From: Cepaea nemoralis
Taxonomy: Eukaryota > Mollusca > Gastropoda > Stylommatophora > Helicidae
DNA length: 64,000 nt
Direction of reading: 5' to 3'
Assembly (NCBI GenBank): GCA_014155875.1
Contig: JACEFZ010022374.1
Location: forward strand, 62,001-126,000
The notes below the pieces were generated by a model that was not told the DNA's origin, did no database searches, and saw only the letters and a list, made by a program, of their open reading frames with translations. Positions 31,947-42,421 of this stretch are shown here, piece after piece. Made by a program: the position numbers and the translations under genes. How positions within the stretch are numbered: position 1 is the first letter of the stretch; each line of letters opens with the position of its first letter.

Positions 31947-33655
31947 ATTCTGCATGGGCAACACATGATCGCTACAACCCAGTTCAGGTTTTGTGCTATG
32001 GAGAGGTATAACATTCGCTACCGCCGTGGGTTGTAATTGCTGTGCCTTGTTAGAAGCGCAGTATAACAACCTATCATCTGTCAAGACGTCAAGGTTCCAG
32101 TGAGTGCAGAAGATTGCAAAAGATAGGACGGGTCAGCATGAATTGGTTGAATAGCTATTTTCCACCATGGGACTCAGGACAGAAGATGATAAATATAGGC
32201 CGTGTATGTAATGTTAATCTAATGGTAGCTACTACCATTGATGTGTAAAGTGACTTCACATATTCTAGGCTCTAACAGAGGCTTTGAAAACCTAAGGCAC
32301 GTGTTCCACCATTGGCACGTGGAAGGAATGTAAATGGCACGTTGAGTGAAGTGAAACAGTTATCTCATTCCAAAATGCTGAATTGTCAGCTCAGTAGAAG
32401 CATATAATTCTTTTACAGCTATTAATGTTCTTACATTATTCAAAACGAAAGTTTTTAGACATTGGAGGTACGAATGTGTGATCTGTTGCAAAATGTGAGA
32501 GTGTGGAGCATCAATGACTAACCTTGACGAAGTTTCCGTCTCTCATTCCCACCTCTACAGATTATCTCTACTACAACTATACATTTCTCTCGACTGTCAC
32601 GTATTCAAGTTAGTATAATTCGTAGACCGTAACACAAACTTCTGTGTTATTAAATAATATGATGCCGTTAAAATTACTTTCAGGCAAATACTCGTTTCAA
32701 CACCTTCGGACAAACAAATACGGATTAGGTCATAGTGGACATGCTGAGTTACTGCAACATTACTTCTGCAGAGAACTCCAAAAAGAGCATACCCCTTGCC
32801 CCAACATATTGTCCGTCCCAGATACTTCCCATGACATGTTGATAACTGTCTATTGTCCAATTGTATTAGCCTGGGATGACCTAAACGCTGTACTGGGACG
32901 AAGAAATAATCTTGTCACTGCTGTCAACTGAGGACTGTTCAGAAAACTCTAAAACACTGATCAATGAAAATGAATAAAATCACAACTATTCATTTAGACA
33001 ACATAGAAAACATAGTGAAAGAATTCAATGTCAAAGTACACACTAGACACCGGAAAAAATAAAATACGTGGGCACACTGGGGTTGGAACCCGTCACTTCC
33101 AAATGACAAACTTAAGTTGCTAAAGAAATGATCTACTTTCAAGTATGCAACTAGAGGATTTTTACTAATTTTACTGAATCCGTGACACTGAAATCACAAG
33201 CACAGACATTATTTCTCGGCATATAGAAATTTACTGAAATTCTCCTTCAGTACCATAGATGAAATTAACAGAAGACAGTAAGACAGAAACGTTCGAGCAA
33301 TTAGAGATGGATGTAGGTACGTGATAAATGCACACCACGGGCAGAAGAAAGATGAAAGTAAAGGATCGCTCGCTTCAAAGGTCTTCAGGCGTCACGACAA
33401 AACCAGCACTGTTGTAGACCTATCGACATTCGAAGGGTATGAAACAAATAAAGCATCCTTTGTACACACCTTAGAGGGTATTAGATATATGGTGCTAGCC
33501 ACGTGTTTTATGGACCAGGCAGTGTCTATATGAGGTCAACATCGCCTTTACTTCCCATCACATTCACTGGTACCCATTTAAGGCGATGTCCATATAGGAG
33601 ACGAATCCAATTTTCTAATCAGCCTAGAAGAGATTCGGAGGACAATGCAATGAAT
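31944..33655. other. No recognisable gene
   Basis: Unassigned. Overlapping ORFs on both strands at 32597-32931 (under 100 codons) have no motif. GGTTGGAACCCGT near 33080 may be the B box of a very old minus-strand SINE. Confidence 0.4.
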
Positions 33656-33963
33656 ATCATGGACATACAGAAAAACCAATAACCAACTCCTACAAGAAAC
33701 AAATGAAAATCGTAAACTTATTAGAGAAACTAGACGTAGAAAGTCACAATTATTTGGTCACGTTATGAGAAGAAATAAATTTGAGAACTTGGTAACAGCT
33801 GGCAAGATCGAGGGGAAGATAACATGGGAAAGACAAAGATTTAAATATCTGGATGGCTTGACGAGTGGCATGGTCGAGACAAGAACACTGAGCTGATCCA
33901 CGACTCTGGCGATCGAGTGAGATGGCGAAACATGACCGCCCACGCTTATCGGCATATGGCACT

Positions 33964-33965
<2 letters not shown>
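33656..33965 (+). pseudogene. RTE-like LINE 3' end
   Basis: Reads ETNENRKLIRETRRRKSQLF, GHVMRRNKFENLVTAGKIEG, KYLDGLT, then after a 1-base loss WHGRDKNTELIHDSGDRVRW, RNMTAHAYRHMA, running straight into (GAT)n. It defines the RTE-like terminus: the stop-proximal codons merge with the ATG microsatellite. Confidence 0.85.

Positions 33966-34023
<58 letters not shown>
33963..34023. repeat. (GAT)n tail microsatellite
   Basis: About 20 GAT units at the 3' end of the preceding LINE. Confidence 0.98.
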
Positions 34024-34024
<1 letters not shown>

Positions 34025-34819
34025 AGGAGATTCAGACAAAGACCACCAGACAGGCCGACAAACGTTTTAACCACTGCGCTATCGCTGCGCTCCCGATGGT
34101 GGAAATAGGTTTTACATCTACACAACAGGTGGAAGAGTAATCAATGAAATGAAACAGAACGAACTAATGGTGAACAGATGCTGCCAACAGTCAAATGTCA
34201 ATTTCTTTCATGTATTCATGTAGACAGTAGATGCAGGTTCAAAAATCGAAGAAACACCCAATGCGTGCATAGCAATCCTTTCTGACAAAAACAATGAAGG
34301 TTTTGTCTCCAAATCCCCGTGAATAATTTGAAATGAGTCAAACAACACAACATTTCTCATGGAGAATTCGCTATGAATTATCAACAATTTATTTCCCCGA
34401 GTCTTTGAAATTAATTGCCCTTTCCTACAAATTAGAGCACTATTTGTTCATTCTAACCCAACATTTCTTCGCAGAAATTTGGGAAGTTGGGTAAATGTCG
34501 CAACCACTCAATTCCTTTCATGTGGGTGTAATTAATTTTCTCAACTACATTATGATCAACTGTTTCTTTCGCTGACCTTTAAGGTCACTAAGTGTGACCC
34601 CCTGTCTCCCAAAGAGGAAAGAAGAAGGAGAATTGTTTCTAGAAAGTGTCATTTCTTTTCAACATTCCTGGTTGGAATTATGTTATTATGAAACCAATTG
34701 TTATATTACGGTTTTTAGTGTTCAGTTTAATTAATCAATTCCGGATATATCTAGAATGTATATCCGCACAGAACTGAACTGAACCGAGGAAATAGGACAA
34801 TAATTGAATTAATTTCTTG
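34024..34819. other. No recognisable gene
   Basis: Unassigned AT-rich sequence. Confidence 0.45.
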
Positions 34820-34905
34820 GATTGGTATTCAACTATTTGGAATATTTACTTGGCCGTTCACGGCTTATAAAATAAAGATTGGATGAATAGAATAGAATAC
34901 TTCAA
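34820..34905 (+). other. Possible retroposon 3' end with AATAAA and (GAATA)n
   Basis: GTTCACGGCTTATAAAATAAAG followed by ATGAATAGAATAGAATAC: a polyadenylation-like signal next to a simple tail. There is no second copy to confirm it. Confidence 0.35.
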
Positions 34906-34984
34906 AGGTGTCAGAAGTTATAGTGAGTCGAAGTAAAGGATTTCTTTTTACAGTATAATGCAAAGTTAGTATATGGTGTTACCC

Positions 34985-35200
34985 CCAAATGTTTAAGGCT
35001 GATGGAAATTCTATGGATGGTGTGGTCAATATCACGCCGGGGCGATTTAACTTCCCAGAATATGCCTAGATACCCATTTTAGACTACATCAACTCGGGAA
35101 CCCAGGTCGGTAAACAAAACAATATCAATGGGGGTTTGAACATGTGACCACCGGGTGGACAGGCTAGTGTCCTAAGCATCTGTTCTACGGAAGCTTCTGA
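34985..35200 (-). mobile_element. tRNA-derived SINE, family 2
   Basis: The reverse strand has ACTAGCCTGTCCACCCGGTG, then CATGTTCAAACCCCC (B box). The far end GGCGTGATATTGACCACACC matches the family 2 tail. Confidence 0.7.
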
Positions 35201-35269
35201 ACTCGGCAGTAGATAGACTTAAGCTAACGAAGAGAAACAAAGAGTTCATAATACAGATTGAGCAAGACG

Positions 35270-35500
35270 CGGGAGCACAGCGGCTAGACGCTCGCTTACC
35301 CTAACCGTGCTCTCTTACCCTAACCGTGGGCTTGAGTTCCAGCGACACCAGGGAGGTTTCGAAATTTTAACATTGTAGGGGCTCCCGGATCGACCTAGCC
35401 TAATATATGTACCAGGAAATGTCCTTGGGAATAAAGGCGGCTGCGTGGTACTGATACTGACCACATCACCCCCTGAATGGTCCCTTGCACAGCCTGATGA
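35270..35500 (+). mobile_element. tRNA-derived SINE, family 2
   Basis: Head GGGAGCACAGCGGCTAGACG, a short internal CTTACCCTAACCGTG duplication, B-box-like GAGTTCCAGCGA, then the tail AATAAAGGCGGCTGCGTGGT and ACTGACCACATCACCCCC. Confidence 0.7.
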
Positions 35501-35504
35501 CTGC

Positions 35505-35995
35505 TTACTTTGTATAATGATACTGTCTGCCCTGTTGACGGCTAAAGTTGTATAGTGATACTGTCTGCCCTGCTGACGGCTTACATTGTATAGTGATACT
35601 CTCCGCCCTGTTGACGGCTTACATTGTAAAGTGATATTGACTGCCCTGTTGACTGCTTACATTGTATAGAGACACTGTCTGCCCTGTTGACGGCTTACTT
35701 TGTATAGTGATACTGTCTGCCCCGTTGACGGCTAAAGTTGTATAGTGATACTGGCTGCCCTGTTGACGGCTTACATTGTATAGTGATACTCTCCGCCCTG
35801 TTGACGGCTTACATTGTATAGTGATACTGTCTGCCCTGTTAACGGCTTACATTTTATAGTGATACTGTCTGCCCTGTTGACGGCTTACATTGTATAGTGA
35901 TACTGTCGACCATGTTGACGGCTTACATTGTATATTGATATTGTCGACCATGTTGACGGCTTACATTTTATAGTGATACTGTCTGCCCTGTTGAC
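35505..35995. repeat. 38-bp minisatellite, about 13 copies
   Basis: Unit CTTACATTGTATAGTGATAC then TGTCTGCCCTGTTGACGG. It starts immediately behind a SINE, whose tail may have seeded it. Confidence 0.94.
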
Positions 35996-36199
35996 CGGGA
36001 ACCGGAAACTTGCACTGTCATGGTTCCTGGGCCCTAGGAGTGTACACAGCCGATTCGGTAGCAGCCAAATGAATCAAGTTCCAGAATCTTTAAAGTAGTA
36101 GAGTTGACAGCAGGCATGCGTCTTGAAAGACTATACGTACAAATGTAATGAAGACAATAGATGTTAGAATAACGTGAGTGTTATTGTGTGTAAAGGTGT

Positions 36200-36278
36200 G
36201 CACGATAGTGTATATATGTGTGTGTGCGTGTGTATGTGTGCGTGCGTGCGTACGTGCGTGTGTGTGTGTGTGTGTGTG
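36200..36278. repeat. (TG)n microsatellite
   Basis: GT-rich run with GTGC/GTAC variants. Confidence 0.95.
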
Positions 36279-36289
36279 AATCTTAAAAG

Positions 36290-36700
36290 TAACGAGGCTT
36301 AGTGGCTTTGGGCCTTCTGTCCGTAGAGTTACCTTCATCTTCGTGCCAGGACAATGGGGACAATAAGAGTTGAAGGAAATGAACAAGCTGATACACTTGC
36401 TGGTTCTGCGTCCCCTGCAGATGGCCAACCATTGATCGTGTTGATGTTATTAATGCCCTTAGAGGGATGTCGAGAACGGAGGACTTTGAAGATAGTGGAT
36501 CCACATCGTTGTCCAGTATAAGAGATTTAGGAGTAAGAAATGGACCGGCCAGACACAAAAAGCAAATAGGGAGAATGAGGGGCCTCGTCAAACAACCCAG
36601 GACTGGTGCTATTAGCCTCCGGACACTTGTATATGTTGGGGTTGGGCTGGAGGAGGTTCTGAGCACATTTGGATTATCCGGGGTGCAAGGATGATACCCC
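36290..36700 (+). pseudogene. I-like LINE RNase H end fragment
   Basis: Reads VRRVTFIFVPGQWGQ, then one frame over RVEGNEQADTLAGSASPADG (catalytic-Asp signature), DVINALRGMSRTEDFEDSGS, then MRGLVKQPRTGAISLRTLVY. It has two frameshifts and is related to the fragments at 1-278 and 54.4 kb. Both this copy and the 54.4 kb copy sit just after a TG microsatellite. Confidence 0.75.
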
Positions 36701-37054
36701 AATAGATAACAGATAAAGTCTTGGCGTTAACCTCGTAGGTCTCAATCTTGAATGTATTGAGGTTGTTACACACCTTCCTCATGCACTGATCCATGGTTAG
36801 TGCATAGTAGATCTACTCTTTTCGTAAACGATGAACAGACAGCAGGGCCCTACATCTATGTGATTGTTGCTCACAAGAGACATCCCATTGACACTTGGAA
36901 ATATAAAGATTGGCCAATGAGACTGCTGCCAAGACCAGACAACCTCTCTTTCTCTCCTACATCCACAAAAAATGTTGAAACTCCATACTCAGTAGAAAAT
37001 CTAGTGAAAAAGTATCCGCCGCAGAACAAGCAGGGCAGAATGTTTCACATATCT
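36701..37054. other. Unassigned, 87-codon ORF
   Basis: An ORF at 36800-37063 (DEQTAGPYIYVIVAHKRHP then WKYKDWPMRLLPRPDN) has plausible composition, but it starts at GTG and I do not recognise it. Confidence 0.3.
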
Positions 37055-37100
37055 AACGCCTGACTGACTGACTGGCACCTTACCGTATTGATAGACGATA
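37055..37100 (-). mobile_element. LINE 3' tail relic with (AGTC)n
   Basis: CTGACTGACTGACTGGCACC and ATTGATAGACGATAGTTTTT match 17406-17452. Confidence 0.5.
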
Positions 37101-37177
37101 GTTTTTAAAATGGAGATAACACATCTCCATGACACAAAGCCTGGACTGAATTTAGAGACCATGTTTTGCCCATGCAG

Positions 37178-37180
37178 CAT

Positions 37181-37262
<82 letters not shown>
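37178..37262. repeat. (TC)n microsatellite
   Basis: Uninterrupted CT run. Confidence 0.98.
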
Positions 37263-37267
<5 letters not shown>

Positions 37268-37386
37268 GCCCAGTTTACCCCAGTACTATAATAATGATAT
37301 AGTGGACTGTATTTTTCAGTGGCTGCAGCTTGAACGTGCAGATATCATCATCGACTTGAGAAATTGTCGTTTCATGCATTATCATC

Positions 37387-38460
37387 ATGTCTGTCGATAA
37401 CCAACCAAGATTTTCAAAGAATCAAATGATTGCTGATTGTCAGTTAAATAACACAAACTATGAATGTAATTCTCAAATCAACACGTTTATCGGACTGCAC
37501 GATTATCTCAGTCTTGAAGACCTTAATTTTCTACATTGGAGTTTTCAATCCTTCGTGTATCCGATCATTGGAGTTGTAGGAATGATCGTGAACAGTTTCA
37601 GCATAGTTCTTCTAATGAAAAGTGGATTAGGACACTCATCAAACATCCTCTTGTTTTGTTTAACTCTAGCCGACATGCTGTGTTTGTTAAACGCTCTAAA
37701 TTTTCCTTTCATAGTATCAGGTCCAACAAGTTGGGGCACCTGGCGTATGCCCTACGTGGAAGCAGCTATCATTACTGGAGTGTGTGTGCTTATGATGGTG
37801 GCTGGTCAACTCGGATCAGTTACCTCAACATACATCACTATCTGGATCACTTTTGAACGGACGATAGCCATATTTTGCCCACTTCGTTTCACTTCTCTGG
37901 TGACGCCTATGAAAGTATGGATGGCGGGTGTATCATCTTTTATTGTTTGGTGCCCATGGGTGATGTATATGAAGTTTAAGGAAATCAATTTTCGATACGG
38001 CGTGACTTTAAATTTTACAGGTGGAATGTATGCATCAGACCAGGCAATGCATGATAATGTTTATTTAACTTTCAGAACGAAAGTGTACATTTGCTTCAGT
38101 CATATTATCCCCTTTGTTCTGGTAACACTAGGATGCTCTGCGATCTCTCTAAAGTTAGCCTTAACACTCCGGAAGCGTCACCTTCTGACAGGTCTTAGCA
38201 AAATACCAAAGTCAACAAATCGTACAACTAAGACATTGTTAATGGTTTGCCTGTTGTATTCTCTGACGCACATTTTGTTATTTTTTAACGTGATGTTGCA
38301 AACGTTAGACTACACCAATAGACTATACACACTATCATCTCTTTATAATTTGATAAGTAATTTTCTCATATACGTTAATAGCACGCTTAATTTCTTTTTC
38401 TACGTTGCTTTCAATAATAAGTTTAGAAAAATGTTCATAAGCTTAATTCGGTTAAGTTAG
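37387..38460 (+). CDS. Rhodopsin-family G-protein-coupled receptor 2 (paralogue of receptor 1)
   Basis: 357-codon intact frame starting MSVDNQ. It aligns with receptor 1 along its whole length: SSNILLFCLTLADMLCLL (TM2), LGSVTSTYITIWITFERTIA (TM3, ERT for DRY), SLVTPMKVWMAG (TM4 start), IPFVLVTLGCSAISLKLALT (TM5), NRTTKTLLMVCLLYSLTH (TM6), YVNSTLNFFFYVAFNNKFRK (TM7/helix 8, NSxxNFxxY for NPxxY). N-glycosylation sites NNT/NTN-like near 21-23 and NFT at 209-211. The TM3 cysteine is present (Cys133) but extracellular loop 2 has no cysteine. A TTTTTCAG acceptor-like sequence lies about 70 bases before the ATG. Plasma-membrane receptor, ligand unknown. No damage is seen. Confidence 0.93.
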   Translation: MSVDNQPRFSKNQMIADCQLNNTNYECNSQINTFIGLHDYLSLEDLNFLHWSFQSFVYPIIGVVGMIVNSFSIVLLMKSGLGHSSNILLFCLTLADMLCLLNALNFPFIVSGPTSWGTWRMPYVEAAIITGVCVLMMVAGQLGSVTSTYITIWITFERTIAIFCPLRFTSLVTPMKVWMAGVSSFIVWCPWVMYMKFKEINFRYGVTLNFTGGMYASDQAMHDNVYLTFRTKVYICFSHIIPFVLVTLGCSAISLKLALTLRKRHLLTGLSKIPKSTNRTTKTLLMVCLLYSLTHILLFFNVMLQTLDYTNRLYTLSSLYNLISNFLIYVNSTLNFFFYVAFNNKFRKMFISLIRLS

Positions 38461-38612
38461 ACAACACCAATAGACAATACACACTATGATTTCTTTATAA
38501 TTTGAAAAGTAATGTTTTCATATATGTCAATACCACGGACAATTTCATTTTCCATGTTGCTTTTAATAATAAGTTTAGAAAATGCTCATGAACTTCATTC
38601 GGTTAAGTTAAT
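38461..38612 (+). pseudogene. Tandem 152-bp duplicate of receptor 2 TM7 and C-terminus
   Basis: Begins at the receptor stop and repeats 38309-38460: translated, DNTNRQYTL, stop, FLYNLKSNVFIYVNTTDNFI, FHVAFNNKFRKCS. It has one internal TGA, and a one-base loss after FRK. It ends with the same TTCATTCGGTTAAGTTA as the gene end. Confidence 0.92.
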
Positions 38613-38689
38613 CTTCTCACATCTAAACAGTTAAATGCTGAATGCAAAACTAAGAATGATTAAGTAACACGTACTCTGCATTATCGAAT

Positions 38690-38775
38690 GATGCACAAGC
38701 ATCATCACCTTCATTATCATTGTCAGCATGTGCTCTGTACAGCTGTGTAGGCATTCACATGTTTCTCCACAGATC
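38690..38775 (-). pseudogene. Very short RTE-like LINE 3' end
   Basis: The minus strand GATCTGTGGAGAAACATGTG, then AATGCCTACAC, corresponds to the DLWRNMxNAY terminus, followed by ATGATAATGAAGGTGATG. Confidence 0.5.
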
Positions 38776-38819
38776 TCCATCTTCGGCGTTTTGAGTCAAT
38801 TCTTTAGATGATATACAAC

Positions 38820-39834
38820 CATACCACCGGCCCAGTCCATCCAGCATCATCCCCTATGCTCCGTCCCAGTCCATCTATCATTATCTCTTAATTCAACCGT
38901 CCCAGTCTATCTATCATTATCCCTCCATTAAACCATCCCAATACATCCAGCTTCATCCCTCCATTCAACCGTCCCAGTCCATCTATCATTATCCCTCCAT
39001 TCAACCGTCCCAGTCCATCCATTATTATCTCTCCATTCAACCATCCCAGTTTATCTAGCTTCATTCCTCCATTCAACCGTCCCAGTCCATCTATCATTAT
39101 CCCTCCATTCAACCGTCCCAGTCCATCCATTATTATCCCTCCATTCAACCATCCCAGTTTATCTAGCTTCATCCCTCCATTCAACCGTCCCAGTCCATCT
39201 ATCATTATGCCTCCATTCAACCGTCCCAGTCCATCCATTATTATCCCTCCATTCAACCATCCCAGTTTATCTAGCTTCATCCTTCCATTCAACCGTCCCA
39301 GTCCATCTATCATTATCCCTCCATTCAACCGTCCCAGTCCATCTATCATTATCCCTCCATTCAACCGTCCCAGTCCATCCATTATTATCCCTCCATTCAA
39401 CTATCCCAGTTTATCTAGCTTCATCCCTTCATTCAACCGTCCCAGTCCATCTATCATTATCCCTCCATTCAACCGTCCCAGTCCATCCATTATTATCCCT
39501 CCATTCAACCATCCCAGTTTATCTAGCTTCATTCCTCCATTCAACCGTCCCAGTCCATCTATCATTATCCCTCCATTCAACCGTCCCAGTCCATCCATTA
39601 TTATCCCTCCATTCAACCATCCCAGTTTATCTAGCTTCATCCCTCCATTCAACCGTCCCAGTCCATCTATCATTATCCCTCCATTCAACCGTCCCAGTCC
39701 ATCCATTATTATCCCTCCATTCAACCATCCCAGTTTATCTAGCTTCATCCTTCCATTCAACCGTCCCAGTCCATCTATCATTATCCCTCCATTCAACCGT
39801 CCCAGTCCATCTATCATTATCCCTCCATTCAACC
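38820..39834. repeat. 36-bp minisatellite with 108-bp higher-order unit
   Basis: Monomer CCCTCCATTCAACCGTCCCA then GTCCATCTATCATTAT. Three monomer variants (CATCTATCATTAT, CATCCATTATTAT, TATCTAGCTTCAT) cycle in a fixed order, giving a 108-bp unit. Since 36 is divisible by 3, long ORFs arise on both strands (12-residue repeats such as PPFNRPSPSIII); they lack start context and other domains, so I treat them as fortuitous. Confidence 0.95.
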
Positions 39835-40274
39835 CATTTGAATGTTGAAATGTGTGTGGGTGGGGGATCGGTGGGTGGGTGGTGGCATGTATGTTTGCCT
39901 GAGTCTGTGTGAGTGCGTGGAGGTATGTGTGGGTGGATGGTGGTGTGGTGGGTGGAGGATGTGTGGGTGGCTGAGGGATGTGTGGGTGGCTGCGGGGTTT
40001 GAGGGTGGATGGGGGATGTGTCTCACAACATTGCAATATGCACTGTTTATGTTTACAACTTTCATTTGACAATGCATTTTTTTCCCATGTGAATGTACCA
40101 TGCGTAATATGCATTGTTTATGCTTACAAAATCAATTTGACAATGTTTTTTTTTTCCTATGTAAATGTAACATGAACATTTGATGAATGAAAGATCAGTG
40201 ATGGAAGGGCCGAATGTAGGACGGGCCTGCGTGCCCAATTAGTTACCTTTTAAAATAAAGTTCGTTCGTTCGTT
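39835..40274 (+). mobile_element. Retroposon G, full copy with 9-bp target-site duplication
   Basis: Inserted into the 36-bp array and flanked by CATTCAACC at 39826-39834 and 40275-40283. The 5' part is GGGTGG/GTGTGG-rich. The middle contains a two-copy duplication of about 70 bp (ATTTGACAATG...CATG). The end is GGGCCTGCGTGCCCAATTAG, then AAAATAAAG (polyadenylation-like signal), then (TTCG)n. No ORF is recognised. Either an unfamiliar SINE or a 5'-truncated LINE 3' UTR. Confidence 0.85.
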
Positions 40275-40640
40275 CATTCAACCTTCCCAGTCCATTTATT
40301 ATTATCCCACTATTCGACCGTCCCAGTCCATCTATCATTATCCCTTCATGCGACCTCCCCAGTCCATCCAGCTTCATCCCTCCATTCAACCGTCCCAGTC
40401 CATCCAGCTTCATCCCTTCATTCAACCGTCCCAGTCCATCCAGCTTCATCTCTCCATTCAACCGTCCCAGTCCATCCAGCTTCATCCCTCCATTCAACCA
40501 TCCTAATCCATCCAGCTTCACTCCTCCATTCGACTGTCCCAGACCATCTAGCTTCATCCCTCCATGCCCAGTCCACCAGCGTCATCTCGCCATGCAACCG
40601 TCCCTGTTAATCCAGCATCATTTCTCTCGGTCTGTCTCTG
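40275..40640. repeat. 36-bp minisatellite, distal part
   Basis: Continuation of the array after the retroposon, more diverged; the dominant variant is CATCCAGCTTCAT. Confidence 0.93.
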
Positions 40641-40964
40641 CTACATCTGATCTGTCCAGTCGTCCCACGGTGGTTTCCAATGTTCGCTTCTCATTACATA
40701 ACTACAACAACAATCGTTGTCTCCTTTTTATATTTGTATTGATACTTGTATTTTGAAGTTTAAAGATTAAAATTGTGTTCTATCTTATATTTTCATCTTT
40801 AAACTTCCAAGCTTAAGATGTTTTGTATCTCATTCAACTTTTTCCCATGACAATCTTAGGGCATTTCTTATGTGCCTAATAATATAGCAATGTCTTTACA
40901 AAGTAAAGATGCAAACTGCTCACATTCATTGGTTTGCCTATTTATATATGTCTCTTACACGAAG
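40641..40964. other. No recognisable feature
   Basis: AT-rich spacer. Confidence 0.45.
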
Positions 40965-41042
40965 CTGATCCACAACACTGGTAATCGTGTCATTTGGAGA
41001 AACATGACCGCCCTCGCTTATCGACATGGCATGTGATGAATT
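40965..41042 (+). pseudogene. Short RTE-like LINE 3' end
   Basis: CTGATCCACAACACTGGTAA and GAGAAACATGACCGCCCTCG encode LIHNTGNRVIWRNMTALAY, then RHGM-stop, GATGA. Confidence 0.75.
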
Positions 41043-41274
41043 GATGAATGCATATGTCCACTGCTGATTTTCTTTAAAAACACAAGGGTATTGTCATCTT
41101 ATTGTTATAAATACAATCATAAATGCACATAAATACTGTCTGTTGCATATTTCGTCAATAACTGACCAGTGTCTGTGCATGTTTTCTTTCAACAAGTAAT
41201 ATGAAATTCACAAATAAGCTGTTGTAACAGTAATAACTATTGTATGTATTTTTAATTATTATAATTTTTCGAGT

Positions 41275-41435
41275 TACATATTCATTCATTCAGTCAGTAG
41301 TATGTCCTTTGCAGAACCTCGCTCCCATAACAACCTTCCGGAAAACCTCTCGACCCCCTCAAGATGTCCCGCGTCCGATAGACCCATCTGGAGATCATCC
41401 GCCATATTTTGCACCCAGCCTCCTTACTGTTTCAC
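41275..41435 (-). pseudogene. LINE reverse transcriptase C-terminus (RWVQDL type), second copy
   Basis: Same sequence as 10597-10760: AGCATGTC/TTTGCAGAAC and CGCTCCCATAACAACCTTCC. It begins with (ATTC)n at 41279-41291. Confidence 0.7.
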
Positions 41436-41594
41436 ATACTGAGTTGATATTGTCATTCAAAACAAGTTTACTTTTCTTTAATATTAAATAATTATATTTT
41501 TATTTAACCATGTTGCTTTCCTGTATAACGTGTTTTTTTTTGTTTTTTTTTTCCGATTATTTTTTGTTGACACAAAATATTAAGACGCATCTTT

Positions 41595-41935
41595 GAACCC
41601 ATTTGGGATAGACAAAGTGGAGAGGAAAAGAAGAAGTAACAAAGAGATTTATGATCTGTTTAAGTCCCCGCTAATCACTGGTATCATGAAGGCTAATAGA
41701 CTACAATGGCTGGGGCATATAGAAAGAATGGAAGATAATAGGGAAACAAAACTCGCTTACACTCAGGAAATAAATTACCGTAGACCCCGAGGTAGACCAA
41801 GAAGACGGTGGAGAGATAATATACATACAGACCTACAAGCACTTGGAATCATCGACTGGCAAGAGAAGGTCCACCAGAGAGACGAATGGAGACGGAATGT
41901 ACTCCTACAGCAATCTTTCAAAACGTCTCTCTATC
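41595..41935 (+). pseudogene. LINE reverse transcriptase C-terminus (GHIERM...GRPRRRW type)
   Basis: Open frame SPLITGIMKANRLQWLGHIE, RMEDNRETKLAYTQEINY, RRPRGRPRRRWRDNIHTDLQ, ALGIIDWQEKVHQRDEWRRN. This is the classic last block of endonuclease-bearing non-LTR polymerases. It is preceded by a short T-rich stretch. The fragment at 53.7 kb is the same family. Confidence 0.82.
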
Positions 41936-42421
41936 ATAAGTCTGATATCCTGCCTCTGTTGGTGTCGTGTACAAATAAGGGCTGGCGCAGTCTGAAAATT
42001 GTAATTGTTCTTTTCGGTTGAGTTGGTAATAAGCAGGATGTTTCTGGTGACCTGGATGCCCTATTTCTATTTGGTTCGATAATTGCTTCTTATAAATATT
42101 AGTACTTCGGCAACGCGTATATTCAAAGGTGCATGTGTGCTTTTCGCCTAGTATCTTAAATATGAAACTTTCAAACAAGTATGCTGCATGCAACAGGAAA
42201 TATATATCTTGCTAACACTTTGACTTTTGTTGCTTTATCTGTTCCAGTCGATAAAGATTGTCATTGCTTTATTTTTGCAGAGCAATATTTTTTTTTCCTG
42301 TCATTTCTGTCATTTTATTTTTATCTCAGGCCAACAATGAATCTAGAAATTCCAAACTACCCACTTTCGGTAATTTCTCTCCATTGATAAAAGTCTGTTG
42401 ACATTTTCTTTTTTTTAAATC
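41936..42421. other. No recognisable feature
   Basis: Unassigned, T-rich near 42285 and 42410. Confidence 0.4.

Noticed and set aside
32597..32931. Overlapping ORFs of 87 and 95 codons on opposite strands
   Set aside because: No motif, no splice or codon-use support.
36800..37063. 87-codon ORF as a gene
   Set aside because: Starts with GTG, has no recognisable motif and lies between LINE fragments; possible but unsupported.
37536..37856. 106-codon alternative-frame ORF inside receptor 2
   Set aside because: Shadow of the receptor coding frame.
38888..40114. 12-residue repeat proteins (DGLGRLNGG and PPFNRPSPSI)
   Set aside because: The frame stays open only because the 36-bp unit is a multiple of three; both strands are open, the minus ORF runs into a retroposon, and no signal peptide or other domain is seen.
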